Origin: Sphingobium indicum BiD32
Lineage (GTDB): Bacteria > Pseudomonadota > Alphaproteobacteria > Sphingomonadales > Sphingomonadaceae
Direction of reading: 5' to 3'
DNA length: 64,000 nt
Assembly: GCF_000382885.1 (NCBI RefSeq)
Contig: NZ_CAVK010000061.1
Span: 42,719-106,718, forward strand
A program made the position numbers and the translations under genes. Below, piece by piece: positions 8,238 through 16,964 of the stretch. How positions within the stretch are numbered: the first letter of the stretch is position 1; each line of letters starts with the position of its first letter. The notes below the pieces were generated by a model. The model saw nothing but the letters and a program-made list of their open reading frames with translations. It was not told the origin of the DNA and searched no databases.

Positions 8238-9242
8238 CTAGGACGTAAGCATCCGGTGCAAGCCATTCGCTACGCAATTCGCGGGTTCCGCGGCAGTCGC
8301 AACGTGAAGACCCGTCGCTTCCGATATCATCGCACTCATTAGTGGCATCAAAGCACCACCCCCTGTCAGCATGACCCCCCGATCATAGATATCCTGGCTC
8401 AATTCCGGAGCGGTGCGCCCGAGTACGGTCCGCACGACATGCACAATTTGTTCGACATGCTTTTCAACAGCCTGATCGAAATCCGAAGCAGCAACTTCGA
8501 TCGCCTTCGGTAAGCCCGCCCTGAGGCAGCGCCCCCCGACCACGATTGGGGTTTCGCGCTCGACCTGCGGGCCCTGACATTTCGCTGCGTAGTCGAGCTT
8601 CAGCTGCTCGGCGCTCAGGTCCCCGATCAGGAATTTATGCTGCAGATGCAGGCGATCGGCAAAAGCCTTGTCGAGCGCTGCGCCGCCGATCCGAACAGTG
8701 CCCGTTTCACAGCGTCCACCCAGCGAGAAAATTGCCACCTCAGTGGTCCCGGCACCGCATTCGATAATCATTGAGCCCGCGGCTTGTTCAACTGGCAGTC
8801 CTGCTCCGACCGCCGCTGCGAACGGCTCGTCAACCAGAACTACCTTGCTAAAACCCGCATCATTGGCGGCGGTCAGCATCGCGCTGCGTTCGGCCTGAGT
8901 TGCATCGGCGGGCACGCCGATGAGCGCATTGGGCGTTCGCATGCGCTTCCCGCCAGTGGCCTGCGACAAAGCGTAGCGCAGCAGCCCCTTGGCGGCGTCT
9001 ATATCTTGCAGGACTCCGCGGCAAAGTGGCCGTTTGACACTAAGATTCGCCGGTGTGCGGTCAAGCATCGACCGTACCTCCGCTCCCACCGCCACTAGGT
9101 CGGAAAATCCGTTACGTCGTGAAAAACAGCAGAGCGAAGGCTCGTCGAAAACAATGCCTTCATCGCTACGCATGACGCGTATATTTGCGGTCCCGAAATC
9201 GATCGCGATCTCGGGCCGTCTCCATGACAAGATCGAGGCCAC
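8238..9242 (-). CDS. MreB-like actin-family protein (divergent paralogue)
   Basis: A 334-residue actin-fold protein related to the rod-shape protein MreB. Visible landmarks are the phosphate-1 loop AIDFGTANIRV near residue 12, the NALIGVPADATQAERSAM segment, the connector DEPFAAAVGAG, a phosphate-2 loop that reads ECGAGTTEVAIF instead of the usual DIGGGTTE, and the adenosine motif MLTGGGALMP. Those deviations and the absence of mreC/mreD beside it suggest a second, specialised copy rather than the housekeeping mreB. The first codon is GTG without a clear ribosome site, so the exact start is uncertain. It is transcribed toward the cco operon, about 190 bases from the ccoN start. Confidence 0.82.
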   Translation of the reverse strand: MASILSWRRPEIAIDFGTANIRVMRSDEGIVFDEPSLCCFSRRNGFSDLVAVGAEVRSMLDRTPANLSVKRPLCRGVLQDIDAAKGLLRYALSQATGGKRMRTPNALIGVPADATQAERSAMLTAANDAGFSKVVLVDEPFAAAVGAGLPVEQAAGSMIIECGAGTTEVAIFSLGGRCETGTVRIGGAALDKAFADRLHLQHKFLIGDLSAEQLKLDYAAKCQGPQVERETPIVVGGRCLRAGLPKAIEVAASDFDQAVEKHVEQIVHVVRTVLGRTAPELSQDIYDRGVMLTGGGALMPLMSAMISEATGLHVATAAEPANCVANGLHRMLTS

Positions 9243-9490
9243 GCAATCGCACTAGCAGGTCCAGCGGCCATTGTCTCATTTCCTGAACCTGCCGTTGGAA
9301 CGAGCTGTAGCCTCCACGCAGCGCGAGTTCCCGTCTCCCTGCCATGACTCCCGCGACCGCACGGCCCCCAGGGTTCCTATGATAGCCTAATCAGCCAGCA
9401 GAGCCCTGGCTGCGCAGAACCAGCACCGTGCATGGAGACGAGAACAGATGCGTGCATAACAGCAGGAGGACTGGGACGGCGTCGGGCCCG

Positions 9491-11149
9491 TCATCTGATC
9501 AGCGGCAGCGTTTCGAATTGATGGAACGGGGGCGGGCTCGAAAGCGTCCATTCGAGCGTCGTTGCCCCCTCACCCCACGGATTGTCACCCGCCTGCTTGC
9601 CCCAGATGAACGACCAAGCAATGTTGATGAAAAAGAAGATCATGCCGACCGCCATCACCGCGTAGCCGATCGACGCGATATGATTCCAATAGCCAAAAGC
9701 CTCAGGATAGTCGGGGTACCGTCGTGGCATGCCCTGGAGGCCCAGGAAATGCATCGGGAAGAACAGGATATTCACACCAATGAAAAATATCCAGAAGTGC
9801 AGCTTGCCGAGAAGCTCACTGTACATGCGTCCCGTCATCTTGGGGAACCAGAAATAGAATCCCGCAAACAATGAAAATACAGCGCCGAGTGACAGAACAT
9901 AATGGAAATGTGCAATGACGTAATACGTGTCCTGCAAGGCATCGTCGATACCGCCATTGGCCAACACCACGCCCGTGACCCCGCCGATCGTGAACATGAA
10001 AATGAAACCCAGTGCCCAGAGCAACGGTGTCCGGAATGTCAGTGAACCGCCCCATAGAGTCGCGAGCCAGGAGAAGACCTTGATCCCTGTCGGCACGGCG
10101 ATGACCATCGAGGCTGCCGTGAAATAGATCTTCACGTTGACCGAGAGGCCGACGGTGAACATGTGGTGTGCCCAAACGATGAACCCGATCACGGCGATGG
10201 CCACCATTGCGTAGGCCATGCCGAGATAGCCGAAGATCGGCTTCCGACTGAAAGTCGACGTCACATGGCTGACGATCCCGAACCCGGGAAGGATCATGAT
10301 GTACACCTCTGGATGTCCGAAGAACCAGAACAGGTGCTGGTAGAGCAGGGGATCGCCGCCTCCGGCCGGATCAAAGAACGTCGTGCCGAAATTTCGGTCG
10401 GTCAAAAGCATCGTGATCGCGGCAGCAAGCACTGGCAGAGCGAAAAGTAGCATGAAGGCCGTCACCAGGATCGCCCAACAAAAGAGAGGCATCTTGTGAA
10501 GCGTCATGCCGGGCGCACGCATGTTCAGGATGGTCGTGATAAAGTTGATCGCCCCCAGAATGGAGGAGATACCGGCCAGATGCATCGAGAAGATGACCAT
10601 ATCGACGGCCGGACCCGGCGATCCGCTCGTCGCGAGGGGCGCGTAGAGCGTCCATCCGGTTCCAGCGCCATTGCCCGATCCACCCGGCACGAAGGCTGAG
10701 GCGAGGAAAAGCGGGAAGGCTGCAGCCAATAGCCAGAAGCTGACATTGTTCAGCCGGGGGAACGCCATGTCGGGCGCGCCGATCATGAGGGGAACGAGCC
10801 AGTTCCCAAAACCTCCGACCATGGCTGGCATGATCACGAAGAAGATCATGATGAGGCCGTGCGCGGTGACAAGAACGTTCCAAAGGTGCAGCGCGCCTGA
10901 AAAGTCGCCACTTCCGAGCCAGAGCGGAAGATACTGGATACCCGGATGGGCTAGTTCCAACCGCATCAGTCCCGAGATAGCACCGCCCAAAATACCCGCC
11001 ATGATCGAGAAAATCAGGTAAAGTGTCCCGATGTCCTTGTGATTGGTCGACATGAACCAGCGAGGAAAAAAGGCCGGTTTGTCATCGTGCCGGGCATGAT
11101 CTTCATCCGCAGACGCATGAAATTCACTTGTTGCTGCAGCACCGGTCAT
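9491..11149 (-). CDS. ctaD: CtaD, subunit I of an aa3-type cytochrome c oxidase (orphan)
   Basis: A 552-residue, twelve-helix heme-copper oxidase subunit. The ligand and channel motifs are clear: [35 protein letters not shown] with the D-channel region, [16 protein letters not shown] with the type-A1 glutamate, the histidine pair [10 protein letters not shown], and [13 protein letters not shown]. CtaD normally lies with ctaC, ctaE and assembly genes, but none of these is in the window. It stands alone with about 230-250 bases on either side. It either pairs with subunits encoded elsewhere or is a second isoform. The leader contains a hairpin that includes the ribosome site. Confidence 0.93.
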   Translation of the reverse strand: MTGAAATSEFHASADEDHARHDDKPAFFPRWFMSTNHKDIGTLYLIFSIMAGILGGAISGLMRLELAHPGIQYLPLWLGSGDFSGALHLWNVLVTAHGLIMIFFVIMPAMVGGFGNWLVPLMIGAPDMAFPRLNNVSFWLLAAAFPLFLASAFVPGGSGNGAGTGWTLYAPLATSGSPGPAVDMVIFSMHLAGISSILGAINFITTILNMRAPGMTLHKMPLFCWAILVTAFMLLFALPVLAAAITMLLTDRNFGTTFFDPAGGGDPLLYQHLFWFFGHPEVYIMILPGFGIVSHVTSTFSRKPIFGYLGMAYAMVAIAVIGFIVWAHHMFTVGLSVNVKIYFTAASMVIAVPTGIKVFSWLATLWGGSLTFRTPLLWALGFIFMFTIGGVTGVVLANGGIDDALQDTYYVIAHFHYVLSLGAVFSLFAGFYFWFPKMTGRMYSELLGKLHFWIFFIGVNILFFPMHFLGLQGMPRRYPDYPEAFGYWNHIASIGYAVMAVGMIFFFINIAWSFIWGKQAGDNPWGEGATTLEWTLSSPPPFHQFETLPLIR

Positions 11150-11152
11150 TGC

Positions 11153-11178
11153 CGTCTCCTCCGCGCAAACTGGAGACG
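11153..11178 (-). promoter_or_regulatory. Stem-loop covering the ctaD ribosome binding site
   Basis: Perfect 7-base arms CGTCTCC (11153-11159 on the plus strand) and GGAGACG (11172-11178) flank a 12-base loop. In the mRNA (minus strand) the 3' arm reads GGAGACG, directly before GCAATG, so the Shine-Dalgarno sequence would be paired within the stem. This could lower or regulate translation of ctaD. It is visible in sequence, but its function is inferred. Confidence 0.4.
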
Positions 11179-11379
11179 ACGGAGTTCAGAAACCGCTTAA
11201 ACGCTGTACGCCGGCAAAACTATTCGCACTGGCGGGAGCAGGACTGCACGGCCTCTCGTCACGATGAGGTGGCGGATCGTCTCTTCGATCTCGGGCCTAT
11301 CATTCTGCCTATCCGCAACAAAGATCATCTTTTCGTTGGAATGCAGCAAGAAAATTGGGGTTTCGTGCCGGGGTGTGCG

Positions 11380-12162
11380 TCAGGTGCTGCCATTCAGCAC
11401 GGCCATCAGATCCGCTTCGTTCGGTCGTGCCGCAACCACCGTGCGTGCACCAGGGAGGCCTTCAAATGCGGCGGCTGCTGCCGCAGAAATGCACACGACC
11501 TTGCCTTTCCAGCAAGGAATTTGCTGTCGTAGCCAGCTTGCAACATGTCGCCCTGCTCGCGGTGAGTGGATCATGATAGCCTCGATCAGCGCCAGCTTTC
11601 CAGCGATCCAGTCGAGATCCTGCGGCCTCGCCTCGACTGCCTCGTATACGCATTGCCTCTGAGTCATAAATCCGTCCTCTCGCAGCATCTCCAGCAGATT
11701 TCCTGCCGGCTGGGCAGCGCTCAAGTGAAGAATTTTCGATCCAGGGCGCATCGTTTCGCGGATGAGCCTGCGAAGATCGTGCACGTCGCCCGCCGCCGAA
11801 GCGACGTTGCGATAGCCACGCAACCTGGCAAATCGTGCGCTATGGTCGCCGACCGCGAAGACCGGTAGCGTTGCCAATGACGGGAAGAAGCGATGCCGGC
11901 GTATGCCCTGGAGGCTAGTGAATACCAGGGCATCGGGCACAGCAATGGGCTCACCGGACCGGATTGTCGTGACGCGCAGAACCGGCTCGATCAAGGGGTT
12001 GAACCCTTCGGCTCGCAGATGCCGAGCCGTCAGGAGATTGTGGGGCGCAGTCCGGGTTACCCAAACCAGCCGGTCACTATTGGAGCTGGCTTCGAACCGC
12101 ACGCCAGTAACCGTCGATAGCGCTAGCGAGCAATCCTGCATCGGCATCGGAGCCGAGGACAT
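11380..12162 (-). CDS. hemD: Uroporphyrinogen-III synthase-like protein
   Basis: Up to 260 residues. The family shows low sequence conservation, but the pattern fits HemD: VWVTRTAPHNLLTARHLRAEG at the start of the fold, VFTSLQGIRRH, PVFAVGDHSARFARLRGY, a hinge KILHLSAAQPAGNL and the second-domain ending CISAAAAAAFE. HemD closes the linear tetrapyrrole to uroporphyrinogen III, the precursor of heme and siroheme, both needed by neighbouring gene products (oxidases and CysI). The frame overlaps the preceding gene by up to 86 bases, so translation may really start nearer 12102 (GTG); no start has a good ribosome site. Confidence 0.75.
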   Translation of the reverse strand: MSSAPMPMQDCSLALSTVTGVRFEASSNSDRLVWVTRTAPHNLLTARHLRAEGFNPLIEPVLRVTTIRSGEPIAVPDALVFTSLQGIRRHRFFPSLATLPVFAVGDHSARFARLRGYRNVASAAGDVHDLRRLIRETMRPGSKILHLSAAQPAGNLLEMLREDGFMTQRQCVYEAVEARPQDLDWIAGKLALIEAIMIHSPRAGRHVASWLRQQIPCWKGKVVCISAAAAAAFEGLPGARTVVAARPNEADLMAVLNGST

Positions 12163-12427
12163 CCCTCAATATGGGGGCGAGCCCATCTCCGAACCGACTG
12201 TAGTAATGCCGCGCGACGGGCTGCCCTGCAAACGCAGTGGCGGACGCTTCCGGTTCGCGCAAGGATGTGATCAGGGTCTCGACAAGACGGTGAGCCGCGT
12301 CGTTGTCTTCGCGCGAAGGCTCGTCCCCTATTGGCCCTGTCAGATAGAGTGCCATCGACGCCTCGATCTGCGCCCGGCGGGCGATCAGTGGTTGAGCAGG
12401 GTCCGTCCCCTTGGAATGACTTGTCAT
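12077..12427 (-). CDS. Small protein resembling the C-terminal part of a globin
   Basis: A 116-residue protein; the ATG at 12427 is chosen because GGAGAG stands just upstream. A longer frame reaches 12682 but has Arg/Pro-rich, non-coding-looking composition. The second half (HYYSRFGDGLAPILRDVLG, then an Ala-rich helix ending in GYWRAVRSQL) is laid out like the G and H helices of bacterial hemoglobins (hY..vG..L...l..vLG....AW..aY). The first half does not make a full globin. It overlaps hemD, so the two are probably co-expressed. A heme-related role is an inference, and hypothetical protein is the safe call. Confidence 0.5.
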   Translation of the reverse strand: MTSHSKGTDPAQPLIARRAQIEASMALYLTGPIGDEPSREDNDAAHRLVETLITSLREPEASATAFAGQPVARHYYSRFGDGLAPILRDVLGSDADAGLLASAIDGYWRAVRSQLQ

Positions 12428-12892
12428 TTCTCTCTCCAGCACCCTTGAGGTGTGATTCTCGCCGTGGCGCTGTTCCCAGCGCAAAAAAGGGAGGGGCCAT
12501 CGGCTGCCGGGGCCCGGAAGATCCTCGACCGCGGTCGGAACGAACCCGGTTAGAGCCCGTGCCGCGCCGAGGGGTGCAGGCGCGTCATCAGGCGACCGCC
12601 ATGAGCTTGCATGCGTAGGACCATCAAGAAGTGACTCATCGGCAGTGGCATAGCAGCTTGCTTGCTGCAAAACCACGCGCATTCGTGGCTCCGGCGCATC
12701 GAGCAGCCAACCGATCTACCGGGGTTTCCAGGCATCCGGACGGAGGTGAGGGCACTCGCCCATATTGAGCGGTGCCTGTCATTGCGTGAACGGGAACCCA
12801 GGACTGGAGCGGAACGATGGTCCGCTCCAGCCTTCTGTTCTTTGGCCTAGCCGAAACGGTGCCAGGCGCACCGCAGCCGGCCCCCTCACCGA
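12428..12892. other. Gene-poor stretch between the globin-like gene and the YdcH-like gene
   Basis: No convincing gene is seen in these 465 bases. Frames on both strands are short and Arg/Pro/Ser-rich. The part near 12440-12700 probably holds the promoter of the hemD pair, and the part near 12804-12830 contains a strong hairpin listed separately. Confidence 0.5.
12804..12830. terminator. Perfect 10-base inverted repeat, candidate terminator
   Basis: CTGGAGCGGA (12804-12813) and TCCGCTCCAG (12821-12830) are exact complements around a 7-base loop, giving a very stable hairpin. On the plus strand it is followed by CCTTCTGTTCTTT, a weak T-rich tract; on the minus strand there is no T tract. It lies about 60 bases past the stop of the YdcH-like gene, so it may end that transcript with or without Rho help. 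Confidence 0.5.
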
Positions 12893-13135
12893 TCAGGCCA
12901 TCAGCGACAGCGCTTCGGCGATCTGGTCCTTGATCACCAGGCGGCGTTTACGCAAGCCGGTTTCGTGATCTTGCGATACAGGCTGGAGGTTGGTCTCCGC
13001 CACATGAATTTCGTCGTTCACTGCGTCATAATCCGCGAGCAGTTGCGCGAAGCGAGGATCCGAAACCTTCAGTGCATGAATCTTGTCCATCTGCCCCGGA
13101 AACTCTTCCCCCAAGGTATGCGGCGTGTTCGACAT
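12893..13135 (-). CDS. YdcH/DUF465 family small helical protein
   Basis: An 80-residue, highly charged, alpha-helical protein. The pattern HxLGEEFPGQMDKIHALKVSD, DPRFAQLLADYDAVNDEIH and the terminal LRKRRLVIKDQIAEAL matches the DUF465 (YdcH) family, small coiled-coil proteins common in proteobacteria and of unknown function. It is a single gene with its own spacing on both sides and a probable terminator hairpin downstream. Confidence 0.85.
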   Translation of the reverse strand: MSNTPHTLGEEFPGQMDKIHALKVSDPRFAQLLADYDAVNDEIHVAETNLQPVSQDHETGLRKRRLVIKDQIAEALSLMA

Positions 13136-13274
13136 GTCATACTCCGTTGTGTGTTCCCTAGGTGAAATAGGTGATGCGACGGAGCGCGCCCATAAGTAGC
13201 TTTCCTAATGCCTGGCGCTCGCGGTTCGCTTGCCAAACAAGCCCAAACGAGGTCAGATCAGTCACTGCAGGCAG

Positions 13275-14876
13275 TCAGTTCCTGCTCTCCTTTCGCTTCT
13301 CGCGATGGGCTTGGTAAGAATGCAGTATCTCCGCCATCCGGGCGAGAGCCTCGCGCCTGGCAGACGCACTTTCAATGTCCTGCAGCTGCCTCTTCAGGCG
13401 GGCCGAGAAGTCGGCATAGTCATTCTGCCAGTCGCGCTCGACCGCCCCCTGCAACTCAGGATTTCCTGTCTTCAAGCGTCTGGCTGGCGCGCGGGCGCCT
13501 AATGCATAGGTCTCGCCGATCTTGGGTGCGATGATCGATGCTGCGGCGTCTTCGCACTGCATCAGGCGCCGCAAGGTTTCGATTGAACCGGCTTCTCCAT
13601 GGCTGAGGAAGAGACTGCCCTCGATCGGCTGTCGCGCCCTGATCCACCGCTGAAGATCATTTTGGTCGGCGTGCGCGGAATAGGTGTCGATCCGCCGAAT
13701 CTGGGCACGGACCGCCACATCCTGTCCCCAGATGCGCACGCGGCTTGCTCCGTCGAGGATCGTTCGCCCCAGTGACCCGGCTGCCTGGAAGCCGACAAAC
13801 AGGATCGTTGACTCGCGTCGGGCGAGATTGTGCCGCAGATGGTGGCGAATGCGCCCTGCCTCGCACATCCCGGATGCGGCCATGATGATCGCACCTGATA
13901 TTTCGTTCAGGCGCATCGATTCCATGGTGCTGCCGGTGTAATGAAACGAGGGATGGCGGAAAATCTCGCCCGAACCCATGTCTTCGAGTTCATCCGCATG
14001 CTTAGCGAACACTTCGGTCGCGCGTGTCGCCAGCGGTGAATCGATAAAGACCTGCGGATGGGCCAGGCGGCCAGTGTTGATAAGCGTCGCAATGTCGAGC
14101 AACAGTTCCTGGGTGCGCTCGAGCGCGAAAACCGGGATGACAAGGTTGCCGCCACGCGTGAGGGCGGCCTTGATTTCCGCCTCCAGCAAAGTCCGCCGTT
14201 GTTCGATCGTCACATCCTCGCGAACGCGATCGCCGTAAGTGCTCTCGCAGATCACATGATCCAGTGCGGAAGGCCCCTCAGGGTCGGCATGAAACGCCTT
14301 GTGATCCGGTCCCAGATCTCCGGAGAAGAGTAGCCGGGAACCACCCACCTCGATTTCGACGGACGCAGATCCCAGGATGTGCCCAGCATTCCAGAGCCTG
14401 GCTTTGAAGCCGGGCGCCACGTCGGACCAAAGATTTAGTGCGATCGTCTCGATCTGCTCGTAGGCAGTCTTGGAATCCTCTTCGGTGTAGATCGGCTCGG
14501 CGGGCGTTTCGTCACGTCTGTCCTGGCGGCGATTACGCCGTTCGGCCTCACTTTCCTGGATGCGCCCGGCGTCGGGCAACATGTAATAGAGGAGGTCGCG
14601 CGTATGTGGTGTCGCGTAGATCGGTCCGCGATAGCCTTCCGCGACAAGCTTCGGCAACAGGCCGCTATGGTCGATATGCGCGTGGGTCAGGACGACCGCT
14701 GCAAGTTTGCTCACATCAAACGAAAATGGCTCCCGGTTCAGCGCTTCCAGAGTGCGCGGCCCCTGGAACAGACCGCAATCGATAAGGATTGTCTGTCCGC
14801 CATACTGGAGTTCCATGCAGGAACCGGTGACGGCACCAGCGGCGCCGTAAAAGGTGATCCTTGGTTCGTTGCTCAT
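13275..14876 (-). CDS. Beta-CASP metallo-beta-lactamase-fold RNA nuclease
   Basis: A 533-residue protein with the metal-binding HAHIDH at 65-70, then ICESTYGDR, a beta-CASP insert with VFIDSPLATRATEVF, the MAASGMCEAGRIRHHL motif and a C-terminal YSAHADQNDLQRWI RNA-metabolising block with LFLSHGE. This is the architecture of bacterial YSH1/CPSF-73-like exonucleases that process RNA. The extra C-terminal helices (about the last 70 residues) are rich in charged residues and may bind nucleic acid. It is divergently oriented from cysJ across a 280-base AT-rich region. Confidence 0.88.
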   Translation of the reverse strand: MSNEPRITFYGAAGAVTGSCMELQYGGQTILIDCGLFQGPRTLEALNREPFSFDVSKLAAVVLTHAHIDHSGLLPKLVAEGYRGPIYATPHTRDLLYYMLPDAGRIQESEAERRNRRQDRRDETPAEPIYTEEDSKTAYEQIETIALNLWSDVAPGFKARLWNAGHILGSASVEIEVGGSRLLFSGDLGPDHKAFHADPEGPSALDHVICESTYGDRVREDVTIEQRRTLLEAEIKAALTRGGNLVIPVFALERTQELLLDIATLINTGRLAHPQVFIDSPLATRATEVFAKHADELEDMGSGEIFRHPSFHYTGSTMESMRLNEISGAIIMAASGMCEAGRIRHHLRHNLARRESTILFVGFQAAGSLGRTILDGASRVRIWGQDVAVRAQIRRIDTYSAHADQNDLQRWIRARQPIEGSLFLSHGEAGSIETLRRLMQCEDAAASIIAPKIGETYALGARAPARRLKTGNPELQGAVERDWQNDYADFSARLKRQLQDIESASARREALARMAEILHSYQAHREKRKESRN

Positions 14877-14992
14877 TGGTTCACCCGGCTCCAGCTTGGA
14901 TGGAAATTCTCGTAGCCTTAGTCGCTGGTGAGGTTCGGGCTATGCGAGATATCCCGTAGTGCCTTGCTCGAGAAAAGAGAATTTGAAACCAC

Positions 14993-15018
14993 ATTATTTG
15001 CATTAAAATAACAATAAT
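14993..15018. promoter_or_regulatory. AT-rich dyad in the divergent RNase/cysJ promoter region
   Basis: ATTATTTG (14993-15000) and ACAATAAT (15011-15018) form an imperfect inverted repeat in a sharply AT-rich patch between two GC-rich divergent genes. Such a layout is typical of a LysR-type operator (CysB/Cbl-like regulators commonly control cysJI), but no regulator gene is nearby. The assignment is an inference. Confidence 0.3.
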
Positions 15019-15156
15019 AGTCATTTGCCTTATGGATCATCCTCTCGCAAAATTGCGCTCTGAGTGAGAGACGCTTCATCACAACGGTGCCCGGAAGAGA
15101 GGATCCTGATCACAGGCCGGAGCGCAGGAAGGAGCAAAAAGCCGAGGACGATACAC

Positions 15157-16953
15157 ATGAACGCACCGGAATCGCCAGGGAACCCCCTGACCCTGGACCA
15201 ATGGCGACAGGTCGAAGAACTGACCCGGTCGCTTGATCCGATGCAGATGTGCTGGCTCAGCGGTTACTTCTCAGGGTTAGACGCCGGTTCGCGGCCGCCC
15301 CGCCCGCAGCCGGCGTCTTCCGTTTCCGCCCGGGCATTGACCATTCTGTATGGGACCGAAACAGGGAATTGCGCGGAACTCGCAAGAGCCCTCAAAACCG
15401 CCGTCGAGGAGAAGGGGCTCACTTGCACTCTATCGGACATGACCGATTACAAGGTGCGCCAGCTCTCCCAGGAACAGGATCTTCTGGTCATTGTCAGCAC
15501 CTATGGAGAGGGCGACCCGCCGCAGCCTGCGACCGGTTTTTTCGAATTCATCGAGGGGCGGAAAGCCCAGAAGATGGACGGCGTGCGGTTCGCCGTGCTC
15601 GCTCTCGGCGATTCAACCTACGAATATTACTGTCAGGCCGGCAAGCGCCTCGATCAACGTCTCGAGGAGCTCGGCGGACACCGTCTCATCGCCCGCGTCG
15701 ACTGCGATGTGGACTATGAGGACCCCGCCGACGCATGGATAAGCGCTGTTTCGGATCAGCTTGCGGCCGAGGCGCACGCTGGTCCGCCTCTCACTGCAGT
15801 TACTCAAGCCCATCCGATCGCCACGGCGCCATCGGCCTACGACAAACGCAATCCTTTTCCCGCGCCCATCATCGAGAACATGGCGATCGTTGGCCGCGGC
15901 TCGACGAAGGAAACGCGGCATATCGAATTCTCGATCGCCGGTTCGGGTCTTGTCTACGAACCTGGCGATGCGCTCGGCATCGCCGCCTCAAACGATCCCG
16001 CGGTGGTCGTCGACTTGCTGGAAGCATTGGGCTTGGCGTCAGAAACGAAGTTCGAGCTCAAGGGCCAGGTCTCTACCGTGGAGGAGGCCCTGACTCATCG
16101 CTTCGAGATCACGGCCGCGACGCCCCGTTTTCTCGATTACTGGGCGCTGCTCAGCGAAGCACCCTTCCTGCGGCAACTGCAGGAGGAGGACCGCGCTGGT
16201 GAGCGCTCTGTCTTCCTGCGGACCCACCATATTCTGGACATCGTGCGCCGCTTCCCGGTGCGAGATGTGATGCCCCAGGGCTTTGTCGCGGCCCTGCGTC
16301 CCCTCCAGCCGCGGCTCTATTCGCTGGCTTCAAGTCTTTGTGCGACCCCCGACGAAGCCCATCTCACGGTTGCACCGCTGCGTTACGGCCTCCACGGCAC
16401 TGCGCGGAGCGGCGTTGCCTCAGGTCTCCTCGCCGACCGTGCGGAAATCGATACGGTCCTGCCGGTCTACATCCAGAGCAACCAGCATTTCCGGTTGCCA
16501 GCCAACGATGCCCCGATCCTCATGATCGGAGCGGGCACCGGCGTCGCGCCCTATCGCGCCTTCCTTCAGGAGCGCGAAGCACGCGGCATCGCTGCCCAGA
16601 GTTGGCTGTTCTTTGGTGAACGCAATTTCCGCACGGACTTCCTCTACCAGACCGAATGGCAGGGCTGGCTCAAGGACGGCACCTTGAGCCGGATGGATGT
16701 CGCCTTCTCGCGCGACCGGGCTGACAAGATATACGTCCAGCACCGCCTGAAGGAGCAGGCACGCGACATCTTCGCCTGGCTGGAGGAAGGCGCTCATATC
16801 TATGTCTGCGGCGACGCGGCCAATCTCGCGCCTGACGTGCACGAGGCGCTGATCGATATCGTCGCCCATGAAGCTCACACCGGCCGCGAAGCCGCAGAGG
16901 ACTATGTCCGTTCGCTTCAGGCCGACCGCCGCTATCAGCGTGATGTCTATTGA
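15157..16953 (+). CDS. cysJ: CysJ, NADPH flavoprotein subunit of assimilatory sulfite reductase
   Basis: 598 residues from ATG 15157 (a frame upstream to 15064 has no support). An N-terminal leader is followed by a flavodoxin-like FMN domain with TILYGTETGNCAEL, an FAD/connecting domain with PRLYSLASS, and an NADPH domain with IGAGTGVAPYRAFLQER and YVCGDAANLAPDVHEAL. The terminal RYQRDVY is characteristic of CysJ. It supplies electrons from NADPH to CysI for reduction of sulfite to sulfide in cysteine synthesis. The stop is 11 bases before cysI, so the two are one operon. Confidence 0.95.
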   Translation: MNAPESPGNPLTLDQWRQVEELTRSLDPMQMCWLSGYFSGLDAGSRPPRPQPASSVSARALTILYGTETGNCAELARALKTAVEEKGLTCTLSDMTDYKVRQLSQEQDLLVIVSTYGEGDPPQPATGFFEFIEGRKAQKMDGVRFAVLALGDSTYEYYCQAGKRLDQRLEELGGHRLIARVDCDVDYEDPADAWISAVSDQLAAEAHAGPPLTAVTQAHPIATAPSAYDKRNPFPAPIIENMAIVGRGSTKETRHIEFSIAGSGLVYEPGDALGIAASNDPAVVVDLLEALGLASETKFELKGQVSTVEEALTHRFEITAATPRFLDYWALLSEAPFLRQLQEEDRAGERSVFLRTHHILDIVRRFPVRDVMPQGFVAALRPLQPRLYSLASSLCATPDEAHLTVAPLRYGLHGTARSGVASGLLADRAEIDTVLPVYIQSNQHFRLPANDAPILMIGAGTGVAPYRAFLQEREARGIAAQSWLFFGERNFRTDFLYQTEWQGWLKDGTLSRMDVAFSRDRADKIYVQHRLKEQARDIFAWLEEGAHIYVCGDAANLAPDVHEALIDIVAHEAHTGREAAEDYVRSLQADRRYQRDVY

Positions 16954-16964
16954 AGGGACTTGAA

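Noticed and set aside
8000..8300. FNR/FixK box for the cbb3 operon
   Set aside because: I looked for TTGAT-N4-ATCAA and found none; only the unrelated inverted repeat is present.
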